Assembly: GCA_964550375.1 (NCBI GenBank)
Contig: CAZJYX010000011.1
Span: forward strand, 52,271-116,270
Source: JAAYXS01 sp964550375
Lineage (GTDB): Bacteria > Planctomycetota > Phycisphaerae > UBA1845 > Fen-1342
DNA length: 64,000 nucleotides
Direction of reading: 5' to 3'
In this document: positions 1 through 7,787 of the stretch, piece after piece
Layout of the letters: each line of letters begins with the position of its first letter
Numbering within the stretch: the first letter of the stretch is position 1
Made by a program: the position numbers and the translations under genes
The notes under the pieces: generated by a model
Databases searched by the model: none
Told to the model about the DNA's origin: nothing
The model's input: the letters and a program-made list of their open reading frames with translations, nothing else

Positions 1-594
1 CGCTCCGGCCAGCCGAACGAGCCGCCGCCCAACCCGGTGCTGCTGGCCGTCTCGCCGTTCGCGGTGGATGTGCCGGAGCCGCAGCGGATCGAGGTGCACA
101 GCCTCGTGACGATCATCATCCGCGAGAACCGCACCAGTCTGACGGACGCCAAGCTCAAGTCGGAGAAGGAATGGGAGATCCAGGCCGAGCTGGCCAAGTG
201 GCTGCGGCTTGACAAGCACGATCGGCTGGTGCCGCAGACCTTTGAGGCCCGCGGCAAGCCCGGCGTCGACTTCTCCTTCGAGAACCAGTACGAGGGCAAG
301 GGCACCTACGATCGTAAGGACTCGCTCACGACGCGCCTGACCGCGACCGTGATAGACGTCAAGCCCAACGGCAATCTCGTGCTCGAGGCACGCAAACGCA
401 TCAAGGTCGGCGACGAGGTGCTGGTGGCGACGCTCACCGGTGAGTGCCGCGCCGAGGACGTGACCTCCGCCAACACCGTCCTGAGCACGCAGATCGCCGA
501 CCTCGAGATCGAAATGCCGGATATGGGCGCCGTCCGCGACGCCACTCGGCGTGGCTGGCTGATGCGTATGTTCGACCTGTTGCGACCGCTGTGA
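1..594 (+). CDS. flgH: Flagellar L-ring protein FlgH (5' truncated by window edge)
   Basis: The reading frame is open from base 1, so the true start and lipoprotein signal lie upstream of the window; about 197 codons are visible. FlgH forms the outer-membrane L ring around the flagellar rod. The visible part has the family order: a VTIIIRE strand near the start, a central low-conservation region, then a conserved block reading GNLVLEARKRIKVG, the place of the family GxLVIxGxKxIxVN signature. It ends in a short basic tail. The next gene, 48 bases on, is flgI, the usual partner. Confidence rests on these motifs and on synteny. Confidence 0.9.
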   Translation, partial: RSGQPNEPPPNPVLLAVSPFAVDVPEPQRIEVHSLVTIIIRENRTSLTDAKLKSEKEWEIQAELAKWLRLDKHDRLVPQTFEARGKPGVDFSFENQYEGKGTYDRKDSLTTRLTATVIDVKPNGNLVLEARKRIKVGDEVLVATLTGECRAEDVTSANTVLSTQIADLEIEMPDMGAVRDATRRGWLMRMFDLLRPL

Positions 595-642
595 GGTCGC
601 CCGCCGATTGGCGGTAAGGCACTCTCCTGAGGATGTGAGTTC

Positions 643-1773
643 ATGCAAGGTCAGGCCCGCACGCACCAGATGTCACTGACGGCCGCGGTGCTCACGGCGC
701 TGCTCGTTGCCGGGCCGGCTTCGGCCGGCATCCGCGCCCAGGACGTCGCGCGCCTGCAAGGCCAGCGCACCAACAAGCTGATGGGTTACGGCCTGGTGGT
801 CGGTTTGAACGGCACCGGCGACGGTGACAAGTACGCCGCAACCATGCGGGCCCTGGCCGCACTGCACACGCGCTACCACGCGCCGGTCCTGCACGGCGCC
901 GACCTGTCCGGCAACGGCAGCGTGGCGATAGTCGCCGTCGAGGCCACCGTTCCAGAGTTCGGGGCGCGCGAGGGCGAGGCCCTGGACGTGGTGGTCTCCA
1001 CCATCGGCCGGGCCAAGAGCCTGGCGGGCGGCCAGCTCCTCACGACGCCGCTGCAGTATGCCATGTTCGATGCCCGGGATGCCGCCACCCAGCAGATCTT
1101 CGCGCTGGCCGGCGGCCGGCTGGAACTGCCGGACATCGAGACGCCGACACGGGCCGTCATCCGCGCCGGCGCGACGCTTGAAGCGGACTTCTTCTACACC
1201 TTCATCGACGGGCAGTACATCACGCTGGTGCTGGACGACGCCCACGCCGGCTGGCCCTGGGCCCAGATGCTGGCCCGCGCCATCAACCATGCCGAGGGCG
1301 AGTTGGCGCCGCGCGGCGCCGATGGCGAGCAACGCGGCCGCCAGGTGGTCTTCACGGAAATCGCCATCGCGCTGGGCCCCAAGAACGTGCGCGTCCGCAT
1401 ACCCACGCCGGAGCTGGCCCGCCCGGCCGGCTTCATCAGCCGGGTCTTGCAGACCGAGCTCTTCATGCTGCCCGAACAGCAGGCCCGCGTCACGATCAAC
1501 CGCACCACCAGAAACGTCTCGTTCACCGGCACGGTGACCATCTCGCCGACCATCCTGCAGATTCCGGGCTTCGGCACGGTCTCCATCGGCGGCGCCGCGG
1601 ACGGTCCGGACGCGGCCGCTGCGCCGGCTACGCCGCAGGTCGACGGCGTGGATTTCCAGCAGCTCATGCAGACGCTGGCCGCCCTGCAAGTCACGCCCGA
1701 CCAGATGATCACCGCCATCGAGCATCTGCACCGCACCGGCACGCTGCATGCGCAGTTGCGCTACGAGGAGTGA
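643..1773 (+). CDS. flgI: Flagellar P-ring protein FlgI
   Basis: 376 residues, normal for FlgI. The protein builds the periplasmic P ring, a bushing in the peptidoglycan around the rod. A cleavable signal peptide covers about residues 1-28 (hydrophobic stretch ending GPASA). It is followed by the family signature: RAQDVARLQGQRTNKLMGYG and then LVVGLNGTGDGD. The C-terminal part keeps the usual PTILQIPGFGTVSIGG-type strand and the short helical end where FlgI proteins carry a TPDxxIxxI motif. It sits between flgH and flgJ, 6 bases before the next start. A second, divergent FlgI-like gene lies at 55950-57767. Confidence 0.95.
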   Translation: MQGQARTHQMSLTAAVLTALLVAGPASAGIRAQDVARLQGQRTNKLMGYGLVVGLNGTGDGDKYAATMRALAALHTRYHAPVLHGADLSGNGSVAIVAVEATVPEFGAREGEALDVVVSTIGRAKSLAGGQLLTTPLQYAMFDARDAATQQIFALAGGRLELPDIETPTRAVIRAGATLEADFFYTFIDGQYITLVLDDAHAGWPWAQMLARAINHAEGELAPRGADGEQRGRQVVFTEIAIALGPKNVRVRIPTPELARPAGFISRVLQTELFMLPEQQARVTINRTTRNVSFTGTVTISPTILQIPGFGTVSIGGAADGPDAAAAPATPQVDGVDFQQLMQTLAALQVTPDQMITAIEHLHRTGTLHAQLRYEE

Positions 1774-1779
1774 CTCCGA

Positions 1780-2241
1780 ATGTCGAGCGCCGCCCTGTCC
1801 GCCGCGTCAGATTTCTCGGCCGCCCCGGCCCAACTGGACCGGCGCGCCGTGAATGCCTGGCAGCAGCTGGGCCGGACATTGGATCCGCACGATCCGGCGG
1901 TCGTACGCCACACCTGCGCACAGTTCGTTTCCGAGCTCTTCTTCAAGCCGTTGCTGGCGGAGCTGCGCGCCGGGTCGCTGGCCGCCCCCTTTGCCGACGG
2001 CGGCCAGACCGAGGCGATCTTCGGGCAGTTGCTCGACGAACGCATCGCCGACACCGTCGCCACGGCCCAGCGCGGCGGCCTGGTGGAACAACTGGTTCGC
2101 CACCTCGGCGGCGCTGCGCCCGCGCCGGCCGAGGCTGATGCGACGGTCGGCGCCCCGGACGACGGGCGCGCCGCCCAGGTTTCCTGGACCACCCGCTTAC
2201 AGGCGCAAGCCGCGCCGGAGATGCGTACCGATGAGCGTTGA
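1780..2241 (+). CDS. flgJ: Rod-binding protein, FlgJ N-terminal-type
   Basis: 153 residues matching only the rod-binding half of FlgJ: a CAQFVSELFFKPLLAELR helix, an acidic loop, GQTEAIFGQLLDERIADTVA, and GGLVEQLVRHLGG. The muramidase domain found at the C-terminus of enterobacterial FlgJ is absent, so a separate peptidoglycan hydrolase would be needed to open the wall for the rod. This short form is common outside gamma-proteobacteria. The stop overlaps the start of the next gene (ATG at 2231), suggesting coupled translation. Confidence 0.8.
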   Translation: MSSAALSAASDFSAAPAQLDRRAVNAWQQLGRTLDPHDPAVVRHTCAQFVSELFFKPLLAELRAGSLAAPFADGGQTEAIFGQLLDERIADTVATAQRGGLVEQLVRHLGGAAPAPAEADATVGAPDDGRAAQVSWTTRLQAQAAPEMRTDER

Positions 2242-2794
2242 CGTTATTCCCTACCCCGCGCCCGCGGAACAGACCGGTTCGCCGCCCACGGCGGTGGCGG
2301 ACGCGGCCCGCGACCTCTGCGAGCACGTGGCCGCGTTGCAGGCCCTCTTGAAGCAGTTTGTTGAACTCGCTGACCGCAAGCTGGCGGCCATGCGGGCCGG
2401 CCAGGCGGCCGGGCTGCAGGAATGTGCCGCGCGCGAGGACGAGTTGCTGGAGGAAGTCGAACGTGGCCACCGGCGGCGTCAGGCAGCTCTTGCGCGCCTC
2501 GCGCAGGCTTTGCGCGCCCCGCACCTGGCGCGGGCCCGGCTGTCCGAGATTCCGGAACATTTGCCCGAGCCGTGCGCCTCGGCTTTACGGGCCAGAAACG
2601 CGGCTTTGCAGCAGATTGCCGCAACTTTGCAGCAGAAAAATCGTCTGGCCGCACAAGTGGCACAACATCTGCAAATGCATCTCCGCGCGGTCTTCGCTGA
2701 GGTGGCGAAGGCCAATCAGGAGTCAGTCGTTTATGGACCGCAAGGGCAACATCGACACAGCATCGTGCGGTCCTGTCTGGATGCGATGGGGTAA
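2231..2794 (+). CDS. flgN: FlgN-like flagellar export chaperone
   Basis: 187 residues. I chose ATG 2231, which overlaps the end of flgJ by 11 bases; longer in-frame starts run deep through flgJ and are unlikely. The sequence is almost all charged or alanine-rich helix (about residues 25-160), as in FlgN chaperones that hold FlgK and FlgL subunits before export. The C-terminus has a small polar tail (VVYGPQGQHRHS). FlgN proteins are weakly conserved, so the call leans on the helical make-up and on position directly before flgK (3 bases between stop and start). Confidence 0.65.
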   Translation: MSVDVIPYPAPAEQTGSPPTAVADAARDLCEHVAALQALLKQFVELADRKLAAMRAGQAAGLQECAAREDELLEEVERGHRRRQAALARLAQALRAPHLARARLSEIPEHLPEPCASALRARNAALQQIAATLQQKNRLAAQVAQHLQMHLRAVFAEVAKANQESVVYGPQGQHRHSIVRSCLDAMG

Positions 2795-2797
2795 GCC

Positions 2798-4501
2798 GTG
2801 GCACTGCTAGGCGCTTCATTCCAAATCGGTCGCAGCGCGCTGGCCGCCTATCAGTCGGCTATCGCGATTACCGGCCAGAACATCGCCAACGTAGGCAACC
2901 CCAACTACACGCGTTTGACCGGTCGGCTCAGCACGCTCGAAGGCGGGCTGGCCGGCGGGATTGCCGCCGGCGGCGGCGTCACGCTGTCCGCGCTCCAACG
3001 CCACATCGACGAGGCCCTCGAGACTCGCCTGCGCATGTCACTGGGCAGTCGCGCCGCGGCCGAGTCCACCTATGGCTCGCTCAGCCAGGTCGAAGCGCTC
3101 TACAACGAGTTGACCGAGTACGACCTCTCAACCCAGTTAGCCAACTTCTTCAACACCTTCGCCGACCTGCAGAACAACCCCGAGGAGTTGACCAGCCGGC
3201 ACCTGGTCTTGTCCGAGGCCGACAGCGTCATTCGCACGCTGCGGCGTCAGCGCAGCGCCCTGCTGAACCAGGCCGTCGACCTGAACTCAGCCGTCGAGCA
3301 GAGCGTTTCGCGCGCCAACGCGCTTGCCCAGGAGATTGCGGACCTTAACCAGCTCGTCGTAACCCAGGAAGCCCGTGGCTCAGGCTATAGCGCGCCGCTG
3401 CGCGACCGCCGCGACGCCCTGCTGCGCGAGCTGGGCGAGCTGATGGACATCCAGGTCCGCGAACGGGACAACGGCGCGATCAACGTCTACATCGGCGGCG
3501 AACCGCTGGTCGAATTCAATCGCTCGCGCGGCCTGGTCGTGGAGCGTGAGCTCGAGCAAGGCCTGGAACTGGCCTCCGTGCACTTCGGGGACAACCACGG
3601 CACCGTGCTGATTCGCGACGGCCGGCTGGCCGCACAGCTTACGGCCCGTGACGAGCACCTGCTCGGGCAGGTCCAGGCCCTGGACCAGCTTGCGCGGGGG
3701 CTGATCTACGAGGTCAACCGCGTACACTCGACCGGCCGCGGCCTGGTCGGCTACACCAGCCTGACCAGTAACTACGCGGTTGCCGATACGAACGCGGCCC
3801 TGAACAGCACGCAGGCCGGCCTGCCCTTCCCGCTGCAGAACGGCTCGTTCATCGTGCACGTGCGCGATCAGGACAGCGGCCAGACCACGACCCGCCTGAT
3901 CAAGATCGATCTGGACGGCGTCGGCGGCGACACGACCCTTGCCGCGCTGGCGGCCCAGCTCGACGGCGTGCCGAACCTCACCGCCGGCATCACCAGCGAC
4001 AACCGCCTTGAGTTGACGGCGGCGGAAGGCTTTGAGATCTCCTTCAGCGAGGACAGCTCGGGGGCCCTGGCCGCGCTCGGCCTGGCCACCCTGCTGGACG
4101 GCACCAACGCGGCGAACATCGACATCACCGCCGCCGTGCGCTCCGACGTGCGCCTGCTGGCCGCGTCGCTCGGCGGCCTGAGTGCCGACGGCGACAACGC
4201 CGGCCGGCTGATGACCGTGCGACAGGCCAGCAGCACGCTGCTCGGCAACCAGAGTGTGGAAGACTTCCAGGCGGCCATGGTGAACCGGCTCGCCGTGCAG
4301 ACTTCGGCGGCCCTGAACACCTATGAGGCCTCTGACGCCGTCTACAGCAGCTTGATGGCGCAACGTGAGGCCGTCAGTGGTGTGAGTCTCGACGAGGAGG
4401 CGGTCAATCTCTCCCGCTTCGAGACGGCGTACAACGCGGCCGCCCGCTATTTCACCGTTTTGGACAACATGGCAAATGAGGTGCTCAGGCTGGTGAGTTA
4501 A
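2798..4501 (+). CDS. flgK: Flagellar hook-associated protein 1 FlgK
   Basis: 567 residues starting with GTG. FlgK is the first junction protein between hook and filament. The N-terminus has the rod/hook signature SALAAYQSAIAITGQNIANV followed by NPNYTR. The D0/D1 helices continue to about residue 230 (QIADLNQLV, RDALLRELGELMDI). The C-terminus closes with the FlgK-type heptad region VSLDEEAVNLSRFETAYNAA and AARYFTVLDNMANEVL. The middle (about 330-440) is a variable beta insert. It follows flgN and precedes flgL, the normal junction order. Confidence 0.95.
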   Translation: MALLGASFQIGRSALAAYQSAIAITGQNIANVGNPNYTRLTGRLSTLEGGLAGGIAAGGGVTLSALQRHIDEALETRLRMSLGSRAAAESTYGSLSQVEALYNELTEYDLSTQLANFFNTFADLQNNPEELTSRHLVLSEADSVIRTLRRQRSALLNQAVDLNSAVEQSVSRANALAQEIADLNQLVVTQEARGSGYSAPLRDRRDALLRELGELMDIQVRERDNGAINVYIGGEPLVEFNRSRGLVVERELEQGLELASVHFGDNHGTVLIRDGRLAAQLTARDEHLLGQVQALDQLARGLIYEVNRVHSTGRGLVGYTSLTSNYAVADTNAALNSTQAGLPFPLQNGSFIVHVRDQDSGQTTTRLIKIDLDGVGGDTTLAALAAQLDGVPNLTAGITSDNRLELTAAEGFEISFSEDSSGALAALGLATLLDGTNAANIDITAAVRSDVRLLAASLGGLSADGDNAGRLMTVRQASSTLLGNQSVEDFQAAMVNRLAVQTSAALNTYEASDAVYSSLMAQREAVSGVSLDEEAVNLSRFETAYNAAARYFTVLDNMANEVLRLVS

Positions 4502-4642
4502 TCGCCCAGAATCAGGCAGAACCATGAAACCACGGATGGACCACGCATGGCATGTTCGCGCGAAGCGGTCACACGACCGACGCGGTTGGCCGTGCGCGCT
4601 CCGGCCCCACAACCCCCGGCGACCGGCTGAGGTGAATGAGCC

Positions 4643-6559
4643 ATGGCGATCATCCCTGTAAACCTGGCCCGCGTGAGCCAGAACCTGCGAGCTTTCCAGC
4701 TCCTGGAAAGCGTCCGCAGCAACACCGCGGGTCTGTACCGCGAGCAGAATCGCGTCGCCACCGGGCTGAGATTCAACCGCCCCAGCGAAGACCCCCTGGG
4801 CGCTGCCGCCGCCAATGCCATCCAGCGCCGCCTCGAAATCGCCAATCAGCTTGAACGTAACCTGCTACGCGTCAACACCACGCTGGCCCAAAGCGAGACG
4901 GCTGTCATGGACGCCATGCAGCTGCTCATGAGCGTGCAGACGCTCGCGCTCGAGACCGCCAGCGACACCAGCTCGCCCGATGAGCGCTCTTCGCTGGCCA
5001 CCGTCGTTGACAGCGTACTGGACCAACTGATCGCCGTCGGCAACCGCACTTACCTGGGCTCGTATCTGTTCGGCGGTCTGGCTGGTGGCAGCCTGCCGTT
5101 CGAACTGACCGGTGACGGGGTGCTTTACCACGGCGGCACCGGCCGGGCCACGTCCATCGTCGACACCGATTTGTCTCAGGACTTCTACACCGTCTCGGGG
5201 GCCGAGTTCTTCGAGGCCCTCTCGGGCACGGTCCCTGGCATCGTCGATCTCAACCCGATCCTGACCAGCGATACCCGCATCAGCGAGCTGCGCGGTACTA
5301 CCGGCCGCGGCGTCAGCCTGGGCCGGATCCTCGTCAGCGATGGGGTGCAGGAGGTGCAGATCGACCTGAGCGGGGCCGACACGGTCGGGGACCTGGTCAG
5401 CCTGCTTAACGCGCAGTTGCCGGGTGGGCTGCAGGCCACGCTCAGCGATACCGGCATCACCATCGGGACCGGGCTGGGCGTTCCCACCCAGATTACGATT
5501 CGCGACGTGGCCGGGGGGCATACGGCCCGCGACCTGGGCCTGACCGCCGACGGTCTGGCGGTTTCCGTGGGCGGGGCGGACCTCGATCCACGGCTGACGC
5601 TGCGGACGCAGTTAGCGGACCTTAACGGCGGGGCCGGGCTTCCGCTGGCCAACGGCCTGACGGTCACCAACGGCTCCCGCTCGGTCACGCTGGACTTCAC
5701 CGGCGCCGAGACGCTTGAAGACCTTCTCAATGTCTTCAACCACGCGGACGTCGGCGTCTGGGCGCGCCTGGCGGATGACGGCAACTCCATCGAGGTGGTC
5801 AGTCGCCTCGCCGGCAGCGACCTGCGCATCTCTGAAAGCGGCGGCACGCTGGCCGGCGCCCTGGGCGTCCGCACGCTCAGCGGCGCGACGCGCCTGGCGG
5901 ACCTCAATGACGGGCGCGGCGTGGATACCGTTGATGGGGCCGACCTGCGCATCACGACGGCCGACGGCACGGTTATCGAAGTTGACCTGGATGGCGCCCG
6001 CACGCTGCAGGACGTCGTGGATTTGTTGAACGCGGCGGGGGGCGGGGCCATTACGGTCGGGCTGGTGTCCCAGGGCAACGGCCTGCAGATCACGGATAAC
6101 ACTGGCGGGCCCGGCACGCTCAGCGTCGAGCGGGCGAATCTATCGCCCGCCATTGACGGGCTCGGTCTGAACACCACCGCGACCGGCGGCACGCTCGTCG
6201 GCGCGGATGTTAACCCGGTACGCACCGACAGCGCCTTCACGGCCCTGGTCGAGTTGCGGGACGCCTTGCGGGCGGATGATCGCGCCCGCATCAGTTCCGC
6301 CGGCCAGCGGCTGGATGACGCCCTGGCGCGCATGCAGGAGGTTCAAGGACGCCTGGCGTCCCGTACCAAGGCCATGGAGGAGCGCAGTGCCTTGCTGGAG
6401 AGCGAGGTTACTTCGGCCCGCATGCTGCTCAGCGACGTGCAGGATGCTGATCTGGCCGAGGTGATCGTGCGCTTCCAGCAGATGGAGATCGCGCTGCAGG
6501 CCAACATGGCCACGGCCGCACGGGTCATGAACCTCTCGCTCATGGACTATCTGCGCTAG
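4643..6559 (+). CDS. flgL: Flagellar hook-associated protein 3 FlgL, enlarged
   Basis: 638 residues, about twice the usual FlgL. The N-terminal 150 residues are a FlgL/flagellin D0-D1 (VATGLRFNRPSEDPLGAAAA) and the C-terminal 90 residues the matching helix (DVQDADLAEVIVRFQQMEIA, NLSLMDYLR). Between them lie three copies of a Flagellin_IN-like unit beginning near residues 213, 324 and 418, each of the form LADLN-G-G then a strand and a V-DLLN helix. These inserts should project from the junction surface. ATG 4643 follows a weak purine stretch; 141 bases separate it from flgK. Confidence 0.92.
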   Translation: MAIIPVNLARVSQNLRAFQLLESVRSNTAGLYREQNRVATGLRFNRPSEDPLGAAAANAIQRRLEIANQLERNLLRVNTTLAQSETAVMDAMQLLMSVQTLALETASDTSSPDERSSLATVVDSVLDQLIAVGNRTYLGSYLFGGLAGGSLPFELTGDGVLYHGGTGRATSIVDTDLSQDFYTVSGAEFFEALSGTVPGIVDLNPILTSDTRISELRGTTGRGVSLGRILVSDGVQEVQIDLSGADTVGDLVSLLNAQLPGGLQATLSDTGITIGTGLGVPTQITIRDVAGGHTARDLGLTADGLAVSVGGADLDPRLTLRTQLADLNGGAGLPLANGLTVTNGSRSVTLDFTGAETLEDLLNVFNHADVGVWARLADDGNSIEVVSRLAGSDLRISESGGTLAGALGVRTLSGATRLADLNDGRGVDTVDGADLRITTADGTVIEVDLDGARTLQDVVDLLNAAGGGAITVGLVSQGNGLQITDNTGGPGTLSVERANLSPAIDGLGLNTTATGGTLVGADVNPVRTDSAFTALVELRDALRADDRARISSAGQRLDDALARMQEVQGRLASRTKAMEERSALLESEVTSARMLLSDVQDADLAEVIVRFQQMEIALQANMATAARVMNLSLMDYLR

Positions 6560-6614
6560 ATGCCGTCGTGGACGGCGCCCGGCGTGTGGAGGTCGGATGG
6601 AAGTGTGAGACAGC

Positions 6615-6677
6615 GGTTGCGGCGGGAAATGGAGGCTCGGCCTCCGCAACCACCGGTTGATCCGCCGGTCGCGGATC
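6615..6677 (+). other. Two GC hairpins between flgL and fliW
   Basis: First hairpin: GGAGGC (6631-6636) pairs with GCCTCC (6640-6645) across a TCG loop. It is extended by GGTTGC (6615-6620) with GCAACC (6646-6651) around a one-sided bulge. Second hairpin: GATCCGC (6659-6665) with GCGGATC (6671-6677), loop of 5. Neither has a T tract, so they may be mRNA processing or stability elements rather than intrinsic terminators. Confidence 0.5.
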
Positions 6678-6679
6678 GA

Positions 6680-6694
6680 GTCGCAGGATGCGAC
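6680..6694 (+). promoter_or_regulatory. Candidate CsrA site, GGA hairpin loop in the fliW leader
   Basis: GTCGCA (6680-6685) pairs perfectly with TGCGAC (6689-6694), leaving exactly GGA in the loop. CsrA/RsmA dimers bind GGA presented in a hairpin loop, ideally flanked by A and UG, and this site reads CAGGATG. It lies about 95 bases before the fliW start. Binding is inferred. Confidence 0.5.
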
Positions 6695-6777
6695 CCCGTT
6701 CAGCAACGGCACAGGTGCATTCCGGCCAACGGCGGCCGGGCCGCGTGCTGGACCAACCGGAGTGGCATGAGCCTTGG

Positions 6778-6793
6778 GAGCAACAGGATGCTC
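6778..6793 (+). promoter_or_regulatory. Candidate CsrA site over the fliW start codon
   Basis: GAGC (6778-6781) pairs with GCTC (6790-6793), exposing AACAGGAT in the loop. The ATG of fliW (6788-6790) is part of ACAGGATG, close to the CsrA consensus ACARGGATG. The likely ribosome site GGGAG (6776-6780) overlaps the left stem, so a bound CsrA would block initiation. Binding is inferred from motif and position only. Confidence 0.5.
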
Positions 6794-7240
6794 ATCAATA
6801 CGACGCGGTTTGGACCGTTGGAAGTGGATGGCGAACGAATCATCTCCTTCAAGGACGGGCTGCTGGGATTCCCGGAGCACCGCCGCTACGCGCTGATTCA
6901 GACCTCGCCCGACCCCGTCTTCTTCTGGCTGCAGTCGGTCGATGACCCGCAACTGGCCTTCGTGGTCTGCGACCCGTTGGCCTTCGTGCCGGACTACCAG
7001 GTGCCGGTGCGACGCGATGACCTCGAACGGCTGCAACTGCGCGACCTGGGTGACTGCCAGGTCCTGGTGATCGTGAACAAGGTGGACGGCCACCTGACTG
7101 CCAATCTGCTCGGGCCGCTGGTTATCGGAGCCCAATCGCTGCTCGGCCGGCAGTTCGTGCAGTCGGACAAGCGCTACGGCACGCGCCATGTGCTGGTGCC
7201 GCTTGAGCAGCAGCAGCCGGCCGTTGCCCGGATCGCCTAG
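6788..7240 (+). CDS. fliW: Flagellar assembly factor FliW
   Basis: 150 residues from ATG 6788, the start that gives the family N-terminus MLINTTRFG; an in-frame ATG at 6767 (MSLGSNRM) is the alternative. FliW binds either flagellin or CsrA: when flagellin is exported, freed FliW sequesters CsrA and relieves repression of flagellin translation. Visible family features are the ISFKDGLLGFPEHRRYAL block, FFWLQSVDDPQLAFVVCDP and the C-terminal ANLLGPLVI. It lies between flgL and csrA, the classical partner-switch arrangement. Confidence 0.95.
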   Translation: MLINTTRFGPLEVDGERIISFKDGLLGFPEHRRYALIQTSPDPVFFWLQSVDDPQLAFVVCDPLAFVPDYQVPVRRDDLERLQLRDLGDCQVLVIVNKVDGHLTANLLGPLVIGAQSLLGRQFVQSDKRYGTRHVLVPLEQQQPAVARIA

Positions 7241-7281
7241 GACCAGCGGTAAAGGAGTGGTGTTGTGTACGCAACGTCGGC

Positions 7282-7287
7282 TATAAT
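7282..7287 (+). promoter_or_regulatory. Perfect TATAAT -10 hexamer upstream of csrA
   Basis: TATAAT at 7282-7287 stands out in GC-rich DNA, 168 bases before csrA. No good -35 lies 16-18 bases upstream (GGTGTT at 17); TTGTGT at 7263 is only 13 away. Could give csrA its own transcript separate from fliW. Confidence 0.35.
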
Positions 7288-7454
7288 GGCGCCGCGGGCA
7301 CTCGTGCGACCTGGTGGGTCGGCGAGGCAGCCGGTCCGCTCGGAAGCTGTCCGAGTCGCCGACGGGACGTCCAACACGTGTCGGATGCGCTCCGGCCTGT
7401 CGGGCGCATTCGTGGACCAACCAAGCATCGGCACTATCCAGGAAGGAGCCGCGG

Positions 7455-7700
7455 ATGTTGGTGCTCTCAAGACAGCGAGACGAATCGATCATCATCGGCG
7501 ACAACGTCCAGGTGACGGTCGTCGATATTCGGGGGGACAAGGTGCGATTGGGCATCGTGGCCCCCACCGAAATAACCGTGCATCGCAAGGAAGTCTACGA
7601 CGCGATTCAGCGCGAAAACTGTCGGGCCGCCAGTGCCTCCTCGGACTTGGCCGCCCTGACGCCACCACCTACCGGCGACAACGGCCACACGAGCCGCTAG
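7455..7700 (+). CDS. csrA: Carbon storage regulator / translational repressor CsrA
   Basis: 81 residues from ATG 7455, which gives the invariant N-terminus MLVLSRQRDESIIIGDNVQV; the longer in-frame extension has no family similarity. CsrA dimers bind GGA motifs in mRNA leaders and block ribosomes. The core ends with LGIVAPTEITVHRKEVYDAI, including the conserved RNA-contact region, and is followed by a roughly 20-residue polar tail longer than in E. coli. The ribosome site holds three GGA triplets (7441, 7445, 7453), which suggests autorepression. Its neighbours are fliW upstream and flagellin downstream. Confidence 0.96.
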   Translation: MLVLSRQRDESIIIGDNVQVTVVDIRGDKVRLGIVAPTEITVHRKEVYDAIQRENCRAASASSDLAALTPPPTGDNGHTSR

Positions 7701-7773
7701 GCGCCGTTTCACTATCTCCTCACTTCCCTAGCTACAACGTAGATACGCCTGAACCCATAGCCACGACCCAATC

Positions 7774-7784
7774 AAGGAGGATGG
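7774..7784 (+). promoter_or_regulatory. Flagellin ribosome site with overlapping GGA motifs
   Basis: AAGGAGGATGG sits just before the flagellin ATG at 7788. It is both a strong Shine-Dalgarno sequence and a double GGA target (7776-7778 and 7779-7781, the second reading AGGATG). This is the expected layout for CsrA repression of flagellin translation, as known for hag in Bacillus. Confidence 0.5.
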
Positions 7785-7787
7785 CCA

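Noticed and set aside
673..1749. Long minus-strand open frame opposite flgI
   Set aside because: High GC leaves long antisense frames open; the + strand frame has unmistakable FlgI motifs.
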